A stretch of DNA of 43,093 nt, taken from NCBI GenBank assembly GCA_964404235.1, contig CAYOJL010000008.1:1-43093 (forward strand), given 5' to 3'. The translations under genes were made by a program, and so were the position numbers. The notes beneath the pieces were generated by a model, which saw only the letters and a list, made by a program, of their open reading frames with translations, was not told where the DNA came from and ran no database searches. This DNA comes from CACEUX01 sp964404235 (GTDB taxonomy: Bacteria > Fidelibacterota > Marinisomatia > Marinisomatales > UBA1611). Shown one piece after another: positions 26,462 through 34,932 of the stretch (positions are counted from its first letter, which is position 1; each line of letters begins with the position of its first letter).

Positions 26462-27736
26462 TTATTCTGTCTGTTCATAGAATAAAAAATAAAATGTAGT
26501 TGTAGCTACCAAGCCAATGGCTGAAAGTGTATACCAAAAAATGGAATAATCAAATATTACCACATCAGGTCCTGGCAAACGGTAAACCACAGTATATGCA
26601 TTTTGGAGATAGCCTGATAACCAACCTCCAATAACAGGTCCGCCTCCTAGTATAATAATACCAAATACGGTCTGTGCAGAATGTCTTACGTCCTCTTCTG
26701 CAATTTTATCAACATATATATAAGCAGCTGCAAAGAAGAAAGCATAACAGAATCCGTGAAATGCTTGACTCAAAACCATTACCCATACTGGCAATAATTC
26801 TGTTCCAAAAATAGCATATCTTAAACAATATGCACTTATTCCAATAGTAATGACCTGTTTAAAACCAAATCTTTTCAAAAAGTAACCCAAGTATGCCATT
26901 GTAATGATCTCAGCAAATTGACCAATGGTCATTGCTGGACCTATTTGGCTATCTGGAATACCAATGCTAGAAAGGAAAGGCCCAGTTTGTAAAAAGTATA
27001 TCTGGTGAATAATGCTAACGGCAAGACTGGCTATGACCAAAATTGTAAATGAAGAATATTGAAAAAGTTCAAAAGCTTTTTTAAATGCTAGTTTTTCTAC
27101 TGCATCACTCTTTGGTGGTGTATTTGGCAGGAGAAAACAAAAAACACCGTAACACAATGAAATGATACCCGAGAATTTCAAGGCATCTGCCAATCGGCTG
27201 GTAACATCCGGTACTTCAGTCCCTACTATGAATGGTGGCATAGATTGGAATTGAAGATCGGTCTGTAACCAGATCATCGGGAAAGCCCAACTGGCCACGA
27301 TCCAGCCAATGGTACCCCAGACACGTACCTTTGGGAAATCATTTTCCTGATCATTGATATGTGCAAATGTTATTGAATTAGAAAGAGCAAGTGTTGGCAT
27401 ATATAGCACGCTATAAAGTATAGATAGGACTAACCAAGACTGGTAATCTGTCTGCGTAGCAGTATACCATTTTACAATGCCACCTGTTGATACCAGAAAG
27501 GCTAGGATACGTTCTGTACTGAAATATCTATCAGCGATCTGTCCAGCTATAAATGGTGCTGCGATCGCGCCTACTGACCCAGCAAGACCAAGGATCATAC
27601 CGATCTGAGATCCTGAGAACCCCAGACCACCATCAGAAATACTTGCGGAAAGATATCTTGCTGTCACTGGTAACCAGGCTCCCCATAGAGCATACTGGAG
27701 GAACATCATCGTACCTAGTCGAGTGTTATTATTCAT
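26462..27736 (-). CDS. MFS transporter of the nucleoside:H+ symporter (NupG-like) group
   Basis: The 424-residue protein has about 12 transmembrane segments. The N-terminus (LGTMMFLQYALWGAWLPV), the TM2-3 loop (GQIADRYFSTERILAF) and the KVRVWGTIGWIVASW segment match the Nuc_H_symport type of MFS that is widespread in sugar-degrading Bacteroidota and Planctomycetota. In these clusters the transporter usually sits beside Gfo/Idh/MocA and TIM-barrel isomerase genes and is presumed to import a sugar or polyol; that is the likely role here. It is in the middle of the operon, 21 nt after the Tat-exported dehydrogenase. Direct evidence for the substrate is absent. Confidence 0.88.
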   Translation of the reverse strand: MNNNTRLGTMMFLQYALWGAWLPVTARYLSASISDGGLGFSGSQIGMILGLAGSVGAIAAPFIAGQIADRYFSTERILAFLVSTGGIVKWYTATQTDYQSWLVLSILYSVLYMPTLALSNSITFAHINDQENDFPKVRVWGTIGWIVASWAFPMIWLQTDLQFQSMPPFIVGTEVPDVTSRLADALKFSGIISLCYGVFCFLLPNTPPKSDAVEKLAFKKAFELFQYSSFTILVIASLAVSIIHQIYFLQTGPFLSSIGIPDSQIGPAMTIGQFAEIITMAYLGYFLKRFGFKQVITIGISAYCLRYAIFGTELLPVWVMVLSQAFHGFCYAFFFAAAYIYVDKIAEEDVRHSAQTVFGIIILGGGPVIGGWLSGYLQNAYTVVYRLPGPDVVIFDYSIFWYTLSAIGLVATTTFYFLFYEQTE

Positions 27737-27757
27737 AAGCTAGCGGAAATTTTTAAG

Positions 27758-29347
27758 TTATATCAGCCTGCGTTTGATAGGATCCCATTCTACCCTGCGA
27801 CCTGTAAGATAAGACTCTGTAGCCATTGCACAGGTCACTGCTTCTTCAAAAGCAATCTCTGAATTACACTTTGGCTGACCTCCACTTCTGATCGCATCAA
27901 GCCAATCTTTTACATGCAAATGACTGGGATCTACGCGTTTGCCATCACGATAGGAATAAAGAAGACCTTTATTAGCAAAATACTGTGAAGTAGCAGAGGT
28001 AACACCATCGATCTGTTTAGAACCAGGAGAGTAGTTATAGATCGGGTATTTTGTATTGATGATACCCTCTTCTATCTTTTCTCTGTATTTGGTTGATTCA
28101 CGATCCGCTATGACCCTAAATCCACCTACACTACCTGCATTGGACTGACCTCCTAAGATCATTGTTGCATCATGACCCATAATACGGTTTCCTCTTGAAT
28201 TATTACTCGAAAGAGTAGCACTATAGAGAACTGTCATATCTATATCTGGGTATTCAAGGGTCACGTGCCATACATCAGGAACGTCACGGCCATCCTTATA
28301 AAAATATATGCCACCAGAAGATGATGCGTACTTTGGTATTCCCATTCCCATGATCTGGTTCAACGCATCATAATCATGAGAAAATAGATCTCCAGATAGT
28401 CCAGTTCCATAATCATACCAGCACCTCCATCGGAAAAAACGTTTTAATGCTTCTTCACCAAATGGTATTTTATTGGGTGAAGGTTCTTGGAATGTATCCC
28501 AATCAAGAGTCTTTCGATTTGCTTTTTCATGGATATTCCATACCCATGCTCCCCAAGGAGAATTCCTATTAGTGGTCAATTCTACCAGATTCACAGGACC
28601 CAATAGGCCTTGATCAATGATCTGTTTTGCCTTATCATTAGCTTCAACCTGTCTATTTTGGTGCCCAAGTTGGAGAACCATCCCTGTTTCTTTTATCGTA
28701 TCATAAACATCCAGAGCTTCTTGGAATGTGCGGGTCAGGCCTTTTTCACAATAGACATGTTTACCCGCCTTGGCTGCATCAATAGTTATCCTTGAATGCC
28801 AATGATCAGGGGTTGCTACGATAACAGCATCAATATCATCTCTAGCAAGCATTTCAGTATAGTGCCTATAACGTGTAGCTGATGCTTTTGGTTTACCACC
28901 TGGACGAGCATCATTCTTGGATGCATCAATAGCTAGCTCAGCATTAAAATCAAATAGATCACATACTCCAACTAATGAACAATTAAGATCTTCCTGACTC
29001 ATAAAAGTTGCATAGGCTTTATGGAGTTTGTTTTCCTTGGATTGCTTATAAGCCCAATCGGTCCAACCTTTGGTTGCAAAGCCTGCACTACGGACCAAAT
29101 GTGAACCTCTCCCACCATAACCAATAATACCGATATTTAAATGCTTACTGCTGGATAATCCACTTATAATAGCTGGTGAACTCTTTTCCTGTACCAGATC
29201 AGTTAATAGGTTTTTTCGCTTCAGTGCATCTCTACGAAGTTTACTCCATAGGTTTGCAAGAAAAAATCCAAATACAGGTACAGTCGCTAGACCTTTTAAG
29301 AATTCTCGACGTTTATTTTCTGTATTATTTTTTGATTCTTCACTCAT
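27758..29347 (-). CDS. Tat-exported Gfo/Idh/MocA-family oxidoreductase
   Basis: The 529-residue protein has a twin-arginine signal near its start (KRREFLKGLATVPVFGFFL, Arg13-Arg14). The Rossmann motif NIGIIGYGGRGSHLV is at about residues 71-85 and the catalytic YCEKG is at 199-203. The large C-terminal domain includes SGDLFSHDYDALNQIMG. Tat export lets the enzyme leave the cell folded with NAD(P) bound, as in Zymomonas glucose-fructose oxidoreductase. It is thus likely to oxidise glycosides in the periplasm to 3-keto forms. It is longer than cytoplasmic members (about 350-420 aa). It lies 19 nt after the DoxX gene. Confidence 0.93.
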   Translation of the reverse strand: MSEESKNNTENKRREFLKGLATVPVFGFFLANLWSKLRRDALKRKNLLTDLVQEKSSPAIISGLSSSKHLNIGIIGYGGRGSHLVRSAGFATKGWTDWAYKQSKENKLHKAYATFMSQEDLNCSLVGVCDLFDFNAELAIDASKNDARPGGKPKASATRYRHYTEMLARDDIDAVIVATPDHWHSRITIDAAKAGKHVYCEKGLTRTFQEALDVYDTIKETGMVLQLGHQNRQVEANDKAKQIIDQGLLGPVNLVELTTNRNSPWGAWVWNIHEKANRKTLDWDTFQEPSPNKIPFGEEALKRFFRWRCWYDYGTGLSGDLFSHDYDALNQIMGMGIPKYASSSGGIYFYKDGRDVPDVWHVTLEYPDIDMTVLYSATLSSNNSRGNRIMGHDATMILGGQSNAGSVGGFRVIADRESTKYREKIEEGIINTKYPIYNYSPGSKQIDGVTSATSQYFANKGLLYSYRDGKRVDPSHLHVKDWLDAIRSGGQPKCNSEIAFEEAVTCAMATESYLTGRRVEWDPIKRRLI

Positions 29348-29366
29348 AAAAAGGTCCTTTTACTTT

Positions 29367-29798
29367 TCAATGCTTTGATAAGAATCTATCTAGGCCGATC
29401 AAATGGCTAGTTGGGAATTGATACAATACATATAATGCAAAGACCTCAATAAGGTTCTTATTAACAATGATGTAGCTTCCTTCTCCAGGTCTTGCATATT
29501 CAAGCCCCAGCAAAGGAGGAGCAAACAAATAATAGAGCGAAATTAATACAATTCCACCCACTGCCGCATGACGACTGAATAAACCCAATAATAGACATAG
29601 GCCTACTACGGTCAATCCCCACATATTAGTATAATCAGATATGGTCAGAAGAGTAGGATTTGAGACAATGGTCTCTGCTAATCCAGAAAAGATCCACTTT
29701 GAGTCTAGAAGATATGCAGCAGAGGACCAATAGGGGTTAATTAACTTTGAAACACCTTCATAAAGAATATGCCAACCAATGAGTACTCTTAGAATCAC
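29367..29798 (-). CDS. DoxX-family membrane protein, start uncertain
   Basis: The 143-residue protein has four hydrophobic segments and the DoxX pattern (LRVLIGWHILYEGVSKL at the start, GLCLLLGLFSRHAAVGGI in the middle). DoxX relatives are small inner-membrane proteins often linked to quinone-dependent or thiol redox reactions. It heads the sugar operon and could pass electrons from the dehydrogenases; that is inference. The only conventional start is GTG at 29798, which cuts into the first membrane helix. The frame stays open for 30 more codons upstream to a TAA (29889-29891) with no ATG, GTG or TTG. This upstream peptide (NNAQLYGL) resembles a normal DoxX N-terminus, so a rare start codon or a mutated start is possible. 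Confidence 0.7.
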   Translation of the reverse strand: MILRVLIGWHILYEGVSKLINPYWSSAAYLLDSKWIFSGLAETIVSNPTLLTISDYTNMWGLTVVGLCLLLGLFSRHAAVGGIVLISLYYLFAPPLLGLEYARPGEGSYIIVNKNLIEVFALYVLYQFPTSHLIGLDRFLSKH

Positions 29799-29901
29799 TA
29801 GACCATAGAGTTGGGCATTATTAACAGTTAGAGAAGAACTAATACTATGATTGTTATCTGTCAGTTTCGTGTCCCAATTTTTAAAATGTTAGAATAGAAT
29901 T

Positions 29902-29933
29902 AGTATAAAGAATAAGTGTTATGAGAATCATAA
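29902..29933 (-). promoter_or_regulatory. Putative sugar-operon promoter with overlapping Fur-like palindrome
   Basis: On the minus strand a TATACT -10 box lies at 29902-29907, about 105 nt upstream of the DoxX start. The palindrome TTATGA-TTC-TCATAA (29919-29933; TTATGAGAATCATAA on the plus strand) lies just upstream, over the expected -35 region. Its ATGAGAATCAT core resembles Fur-family operators (AATGAGAATCATT type). A half copy, AATGAGAAT, is at 29955-29963. Such a layout would give repression when the regulator binds. No regulator gene is nearby. The rest of the 29799-30021 gap shows nothing else. Confidence 0.4.
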
Positions 29934-30021
29934 TCAACTCAACTTTTTTTATTCAATGAGAATAGGGTACGTACAAAGGAACGATCAGAGCAAGATCTAA
30001 AACTTTATATAAAGGTATTAT

Positions 30022-30987
30022 CTAATTTTTTATTATTGATGCAATTCGTTCCATGAGTCCATCATCTAAAAGATCTAGGCGATTTAAACTGTCTATATTT
30101 TGTTTTAATTGTTCTGGTTTTGATGCACCTAATATTACTGTGCTCACATTATCATTCTTTAGACACCAACATAAAGCGAGTTGAACAAGTGGTATTCCAA
30201 TCTCTCCTGCTAGATCATTTAGTTGTTTGACCTGTTCATGTCTCTCTTTAAAGTCAACAGACTCAAACCGATCTTTGATGAATTTATAACTTTCAAGACT
30301 AGTACGGGTGCCAGCTGGCATTCCATCGATATATTTTCCTGTAAGAAGACCTGATGAAAGAGGACTCCAAATAGTAGTACCTAGACCTTCATTTTTAAAA
30401 AGAGGTAAATACTCTTTTTCCATCTTTTCTTTTTCAAACATATTGTACTCAGGCTGTTCCATAGATGGCGGTGTAAGATTTAATTTTCGAGCTACACTAT
30501 AAGCTTCTTCGATCTCTGCACATGACCATTCAGAAGTCCCCCAATAACAGATCTTACCTTGCATTACCAAAGTATGCATTGCCCTAACTGTCTCTTCTAT
30601 TGGTGTTTCAGGATCTGGGCGATGACAAAAATAAAGGTCTAAATAATCAAGGTGTAAACGTTTAAGTGCATTATTACATGCATCAATGACATGCTTGTGG
30701 CTTAATCCTTTTTGAGTAGGCCGATCACCTCCCCAAAAAACCTTACTAGAAATAACAAAAGAATCTCTACTCCAACCAAGGTTCTTTATAGCATCTCCCA
30801 TTATCATCTCCGATCTGCCAGAGGCATAGGCCTCTGCATTATCAAAGAAATTTATCCCTTGATCATAAGCCAACTTCATCATATTGGTCGCTTCATCCAA
30901 TTTCAATTGGAATGAGAATGTGACCCATGATCCATAGGATAGTTCGCTGACCTTTAATCCTGTTTTTCCAAGTCTTCTGTAATTCAT
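30022..30987 (-). CDS. Aldo-keto reductase, Kv-channel beta-subunit-like (AKR6-type)
   Basis: The 321-residue (alpha/beta)8 enzyme resembles voltage-gated potassium channel beta subunits: GDRPTQKGLSHKHVIDAC, the RPDPETPIEETVRAM segment, YWGTSEWSCAEIEEAY and WCLKNDNVSTVILGAS. The AKR tetrad is visible: Asp49, Tyr54, Lys82 and His122 (FCHRPDP), where mammalian Kv-beta has Asn. It should therefore be a competent NADPH-dependent reductase of aldehydes or ketones. Bacterial members have broad roles in carbonyl detoxification. It is cytoplasmic, with no signal peptide. It lies 59 nt after the MORN-repeat gene and may share its transcript. Confidence 0.92.
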   Translation of the reverse strand: MNYRRLGKTGLKVSELSYGSWVTFSFQLKLDEATNMMKLAYDQGINFFDNAEAYASGRSEMIMGDAIKNLGWSRDSFVISSKVFWGGDRPTQKGLSHKHVIDACNNALKRLHLDYLDLYFCHRPDPETPIEETVRAMHTLVMQGKICYWGTSEWSCAEIEEAYSVARKLNLTPPSMEQPEYNMFEKEKMEKEYLPLFKNEGLGTTIWSPLSSGLLTGKYIDGMPAGTRTSLESYKFIKDRFESVDFKERHEQVKQLNDLAGEIGIPLVQLALCWCLKNDNVSTVILGASKPEQLKQNIDSLNRLDLLDDGLMERIASIIKN

Positions 30988-31046
30988 ACCATATGTTATC
31001 TATAAATAATATTCTCTAAAAACCCATGATCTAGAGAAAAGTAATA

Positions 31047-33134
31047 TTAATTGAAGGGTATCTTATCACCTTTAATTGAACCATCAACATTATACTCCTG
31101 GATGGTCTTAGAAAAAAAATCACGATATTGTTTAACCGTACCATTATCATAATAGGTTATCTCGTATAGATTTCTACCTTTAGTATCGTAGTTCCATTCT
31201 TCTACTACTGCACCTGTCATACTAAAACGTGACCAAGTTCCAACTTTGATTCCACTTTTGTATTTACCTTCCTCTTCTTTCTTACCATCTGCATACCATT
31301 TAGTCCATGATCCATTTAGTGTACCATAGACCTTATTTATTTCCATAAAACCACTTCCATCTTTAACAACAAGATATTCCCTGATCCTTTTACCATTACT
31401 ATAATCAATGTCTTTTACTTTAATCCCTTTTGAATTCCATTCACGATACGTACCCGCACGCTTACCATCTTCATAAACACAATTGTAATTCTTTTTATCA
31501 GAGCGATACCATCCATTCCATTTCCCATTTCTCTTACCATTTTTATAATTACCTTCTTCTGCCTTATTACCATTTGAATACCAACGCGTCCATTTTCCAT
31601 CCAATACACCATGCTGCTTGTGATATTCGGTCATCCCATCTTCATCCCTTAAAACATGATACTCTGATAATATTGAGCCGAGATCATATTCTATATTCTT
31701 TGTAAGTTGTCCTTTATTATCCAATTCAGTATAAAGGCCATCTGGCTTACCATCGATATATTTTCCATAGTATCTTTTCTCACCATTCTTATACCAGCCT
31801 GTCCATACTCCACCCTTTTTTCCATATTTATATACACCTTCTTCATCTTTCTTACCATTTGCATACCATTTGATCCATGATCCAGACAACTCACCATTTC
31901 TACGATTGATCTCTACATAACCTTCACCTTGATATTCAACAAGATACTCTGATACTGGATTACCCATATCATATTCAATGTCTTTAGTTAAACGGCCATC
32001 CTTATTCCATTCAGTATAAAGACCATGCTCTAGATTATTTTGATAGTGTAGAACATATTTTTTCTGGCCATTATCATACCAAGCGGTCCATGGACTTTGT
32101 TTTTCTCCATTCTTATATGAACCTGATTCTTTTTTACTTCCATCAGGATACCATGTGGTCCATTCTCCACTCCAAGGTCGACCATTCTTATACACTATCT
32201 TAGCACTTTCATTCCCTGTCATAGAAAAATAGGTTGTAAGGCCTTCACGAATACCTTCTTTATAATGGACCTCTTCTTTTAGTATTCCATCTTCATCCCA
32301 GAAAAGCCATTTACCATCTTTTACCAGGTTTCCATAATCATCAAAACCTTTTACAGTCCCATCTGTAAGTTTATGTCCTAGAAAATGATAAGTTGTATAC
32401 TGACCCCTTGGAGTACCTTTATCATAATGTCTTTTTGCTGATATGAGACCATCATTATCCCAGTAGGTCCAAGGTCCGTCTAATCTTCCTCCGCGTATTG
32501 CACCATGTGCTTGTGTATATACCATATTAAGACCATCAATAGGTCCTGTCACTAAAAATACACCATCAAGATGCTTGAATGCACCAACATTCTTAAAAGT
32601 ATCATAGTCGATCTTTTTGCCAAGACGTTTTTTACCATCACGATCCCAGAATGCCCAGTTACCCTTTTCTGTACCATTCTTATTATAATATCCTTCTTCT
32701 ACTTTACGTCCATTTCTATCCCAATAGGTCCAAAGACCACTGATACCTTCATCAGGTATTGTATCTATAAACTGCGTGGATCTATGCCCTTTCCCATTCA
32801 TATAACTACCAGCACATAATATCTTTCCATTTTCATAGAAGAACTTCCATCGTCCATACATAAGTCCAAAACGATAGGTCCCATCTACTTTTTTTGAACC
32901 ATTTGGCCACCACTCATAGTATTTTCCCCAAGCAAGTCCATCAATATAATTTGCCTGTTGAATGATACTTCCTGTTTCCTTTGAGATAGCAAAGGCAACA
33001 CCAGTAAATGGAACATTTGATTCCTTATAGAACCACAACCGATCCTTAAAAACAAGATCTGAGACAGGAACTTTTAAGCCTGCACTCAATAAAGAAATAG
33101 AAAAAACTATTAATAGGAAATTTTTCTTAAACAT
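31047..33134 (-). CDS. Secreted MORN-2 (YwqK-like) repeat protein with 95-residue super-repeats
   Basis: I start at ATG 33134 (695 aa), which gives a signal peptide (MFKKNFLLIVFSISLLSAG); an upstream start would add 11 residues. After it the whole protein is made of MORN-2 repeats of the type G-x-W-x-x-W-Y-x-N-G-x-K, which form extended beta-hairpin arrays (PF07661, seen in YwqK-like proteins). The C-terminal half has longer-range order: three consecutive 95-residue units at 32171-31887, 31886-31602 and 31601-31317, plus an 89-residue final unit (31316-31050). Each starts with (S/D)G-x-W-x-x-WY. Function is unknown; such arrays usually bind partners or membranes. It is the third gene after the M23 peptidase and cyclase genes. 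Confidence 0.85.
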   Translation of the reverse strand: MFKKNFLLIVFSISLLSAGLKVPVSDLVFKDRLWFYKESNVPFTGVAFAISKETGSIIQQANYIDGLAWGKYYEWWPNGSKKVDGTYRFGLMYGRWKFFYENGKILCAGSYMNGKGHRSTQFIDTIPDEGISGLWTYWDRNGRKVEEGYYNKNGTEKGNWAFWDRDGKKRLGKKIDYDTFKNVGAFKHLDGVFLVTGPIDGLNMVYTQAHGAIRGGRLDGPWTYWDNDGLISAKRHYDKGTPRGQYTTYHFLGHKLTDGTVKGFDDYGNLVKDGKWLFWDEDGILKEEVHYKEGIREGLTTYFSMTGNESAKIVYKNGRPWSGEWTTWYPDGSKKESGSYKNGEKQSPWTAWYDNGQKKYVLHYQNNLEHGLYTEWNKDGRLTKDIEYDMGNPVSEYLVEYQGEGYVEINRRNGELSGSWIKWYANGKKDEEGVYKYGKKGGVWTGWYKNGEKRYYGKYIDGKPDGLYTELDNKGQLTKNIEYDLGSILSEYHVLRDEDGMTEYHKQHGVLDGKWTRWYSNGNKAEEGNYKNGKRNGKWNGWYRSDKKNYNCVYEDGKRAGTYREWNSKGIKVKDIDYSNGKRIREYLVVKDGSGFMEINKVYGTLNGSWTKWYADGKKEEEGKYKSGIKVGTWSRFSMTGAVVEEWNYDTKGRNLYEITYYDNGTVKQYRDFFSKTIQEYNVDGSIKGDKIPFN
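31050..32171 (-). repeat. Four-unit 285-bp tandem super-repeat in the MORN gene
   Basis: The translated units align end to end without gaps for three full copies of exactly 95 codons (31887-32171, 31602-31886, 31317-31601). A fourth copy (31050-31316) keeps the first 30 residues and then diverges. Conserved landmarks per unit are WY-x-(D/N)G-x-K, EEG-x-YK, an IEYD/IDYS segment and EY(L/H)V. The exact equal length points to internal duplications. Confidence 0.75.
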
Positions 33135-33185
33135 GCGTGAATCTAATAATGATGATGCAATTGTCAAACTCTACAAATAAATATG

Positions 33186-34928
33186 CTAGTCTAAAGAAAT
33201 ACTATCTAATTCACTCTTTAAATTAGAAAGGATTTCCTTATCCTTGAATGGTTGCGAACCAATAAAGGAATCGTTATTCATTCCAGTCATGGCATGTGCT
33301 TCCTTCAATTTTTCAGATGCTAAAACTTCATCACCTTTCTTTTTATGGGATAAAGCAATATAGAAAAGATAATTTTTCTTGACCTTAACTTTCTTAAAAG
33401 TCCCAAGTGCTTCTTCAGCGTTACCTAGCCAATATTGGCAGATCCCCTCTGGCCCAAATAATAGATCATGCGAGAAAGGGTCAAGCCTTTTAGCACGATC
33501 AAGTTCAGACAAGGCCTTTTCAAATTCACTAAAATAAATAAGCATGATGGCATATCTTGAGATAATAAAAACATCACTTGGACATAATTCCCTCGCCTTT
33601 TCAAAATGATATTTTGCCATGTCATGATCCCTCTCAAACCATAGCTTCAACGCACCTATTATCCGATGAACCTCTGGCTCTGATGGATCTAATTCCAAGG
33701 CCAGTTTGGCTGACTCAATTGCACTTTCAAACATTTTAGGATCAGGATCTTCTTCCCAGTCTGCTAGATTACTAAGGCTACATGCTCTCCATGCATGAGC
33801 ACGAGCATAAGAAGGTTCTGTCTCGATTGCTTTTTCGAATAGTTGAACTGCACGTTCTGTATTTTCCTTGATAACATTGCCTTTCTTTGCATACTCAAGT
33901 CCCTGAAGTACCAGATCATATGAGTCCATATTCTCCGGTCTTTTAGTTTTGATACTATTTAAAGAATCTGCTTCAACGCGACCAACTATCGTTGAAACTA
34001 TCTCTTCAGCGATCTTATCTTGGACATCAAATACCTCCTCAACCATCAAATCAAAGTTATTAGACCAAATTGATTTTTCATTGTCAGTTGAAACGAGGTT
34101 TGCATTGATACGCATTCTTGGGCCAAGCTTTCTAACACTACCATGGATAACGTACCTAACACCAAGTTCTTTTCCGATCTCTTTATATGTTTTTGATTTT
34201 TCACGATAAGCAAAACTTGCGTGACTGGATATAACTACAAGTTTATTATATCTAGAAAGCATTGAAAGGAGATCTTCAGAAAAACCTTCACAAAAATATT
34301 CCTGTTCCTCATCATTGCTTAGGTTTTTAAAAAACATGACCGCAACCGAACCTGGTTCTGCCTCCTTCACCACAGTCTCGATGGTCTCAGAATCTTGAGT
34401 AAAGCGAGGTGTTCCTTTATTATCAAGGACATGAAAGGCCTTTATGGGAAATTCTATGTTCTTCAATTCTAACTCACCAGCATCTTCAAATGAGGCCATT
34501 ATCTTACGGTTGATCATATCAAACAATGTCTGCGATACGCAGATCCCAGATGGCTTTGCTGCAGCTTCCAAACGCGCAGCAATATTCACGGCATCCCCAA
34601 AAAGATTATCATCTGAGACCATGACATCTCCAATATTGATGCCAACTCGAAATGTCATTTGATCTGAATCTGGTTGACCTTGATTCATGGTCTTCATTTT
34701 GGATTGAATGGCTATGGCGGCCTCAGATGCTTTTATAGGACTAGAGAATTCAGCAATGACACTATCACCAGCACTACAAAAGATAATAAAACCAATATCA
34801 TCTATGATCTGATCAATGACACTCCTTCTCTCATTAAGGATATTTAAGGTCTTGACCTCATCTTCTCCCATCATTTTACTGAAGCCTACGACATCCGAGG
34901 CAAATATGGTCGTTAGTTTTCTTTCCAT
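33186..34928 (-). CDS. Class III nucleotidyl cyclase fused to TolB-like and TPR domains
   Basis: The 580-residue protein has an N-terminal class III cyclase domain (residues 5-150). Metal Asp12 (FASDVVGFSKM) and Asp55 (SAGDSVIAEF) are present, as are Asp112/Asn115/Arg119 (GDAVNIAARLE). The residue at the usual adenine-recognising Lys position (4 before Asp55) is Cys51, so base choice may differ. Residues about 190-325 (SVAVMFFKNLSNDEEQEYFCEGF, YVIHGSVRKLGPRMRINANLV) form the TolB N-terminal/FlgO-like domain that usually accompanies this cyclase type. TPR repeats fill about 350-560. It is soluble, with no signal peptide. It starts 4 nt after the M23 gene and ends 51 nt before the ATG of the MORN gene. 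Confidence 0.9.
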   Translation of the reverse strand: MERKLTTIFASDVVGFSKMMGEDEVKTLNILNERRSVIDQIIDDIGFIIFCSAGDSVIAEFSSPIKASEAAIAIQSKMKTMNQGQPDSDQMTFRVGINIGDVMVSDDNLFGDAVNIAARLEAAAKPSGICVSQTLFDMINRKIMASFEDAGELELKNIEFPIKAFHVLDNKGTPRFTQDSETIETVVKEAEPGSVAVMFFKNLSNDEEQEYFCEGFSEDLLSMLSRYNKLVVISSHASFAYREKSKTYKEIGKELGVRYVIHGSVRKLGPRMRINANLVSTDNEKSIWSNNFDLMVEEVFDVQDKIAEEIVSTIVGRVEADSLNSIKTKRPENMDSYDLVLQGLEYAKKGNVIKENTERAVQLFEKAIETEPSYARAHAWRACSLSNLADWEEDPDPKMFESAIESAKLALELDPSEPEVHRIIGALKLWFERDHDMAKYHFEKARELCPSDVFIISRYAIMLIYFSEFEKALSELDRAKRLDPFSHDLLFGPEGICQYWLGNAEEALGTFKKVKVKKNYLFYIALSHKKKGDEVLASEKLKEAHAMTGMNNDSFIGSQPFKDKEILSNLKSELDSISLD

Positions 34929-34932
34929 TAAC

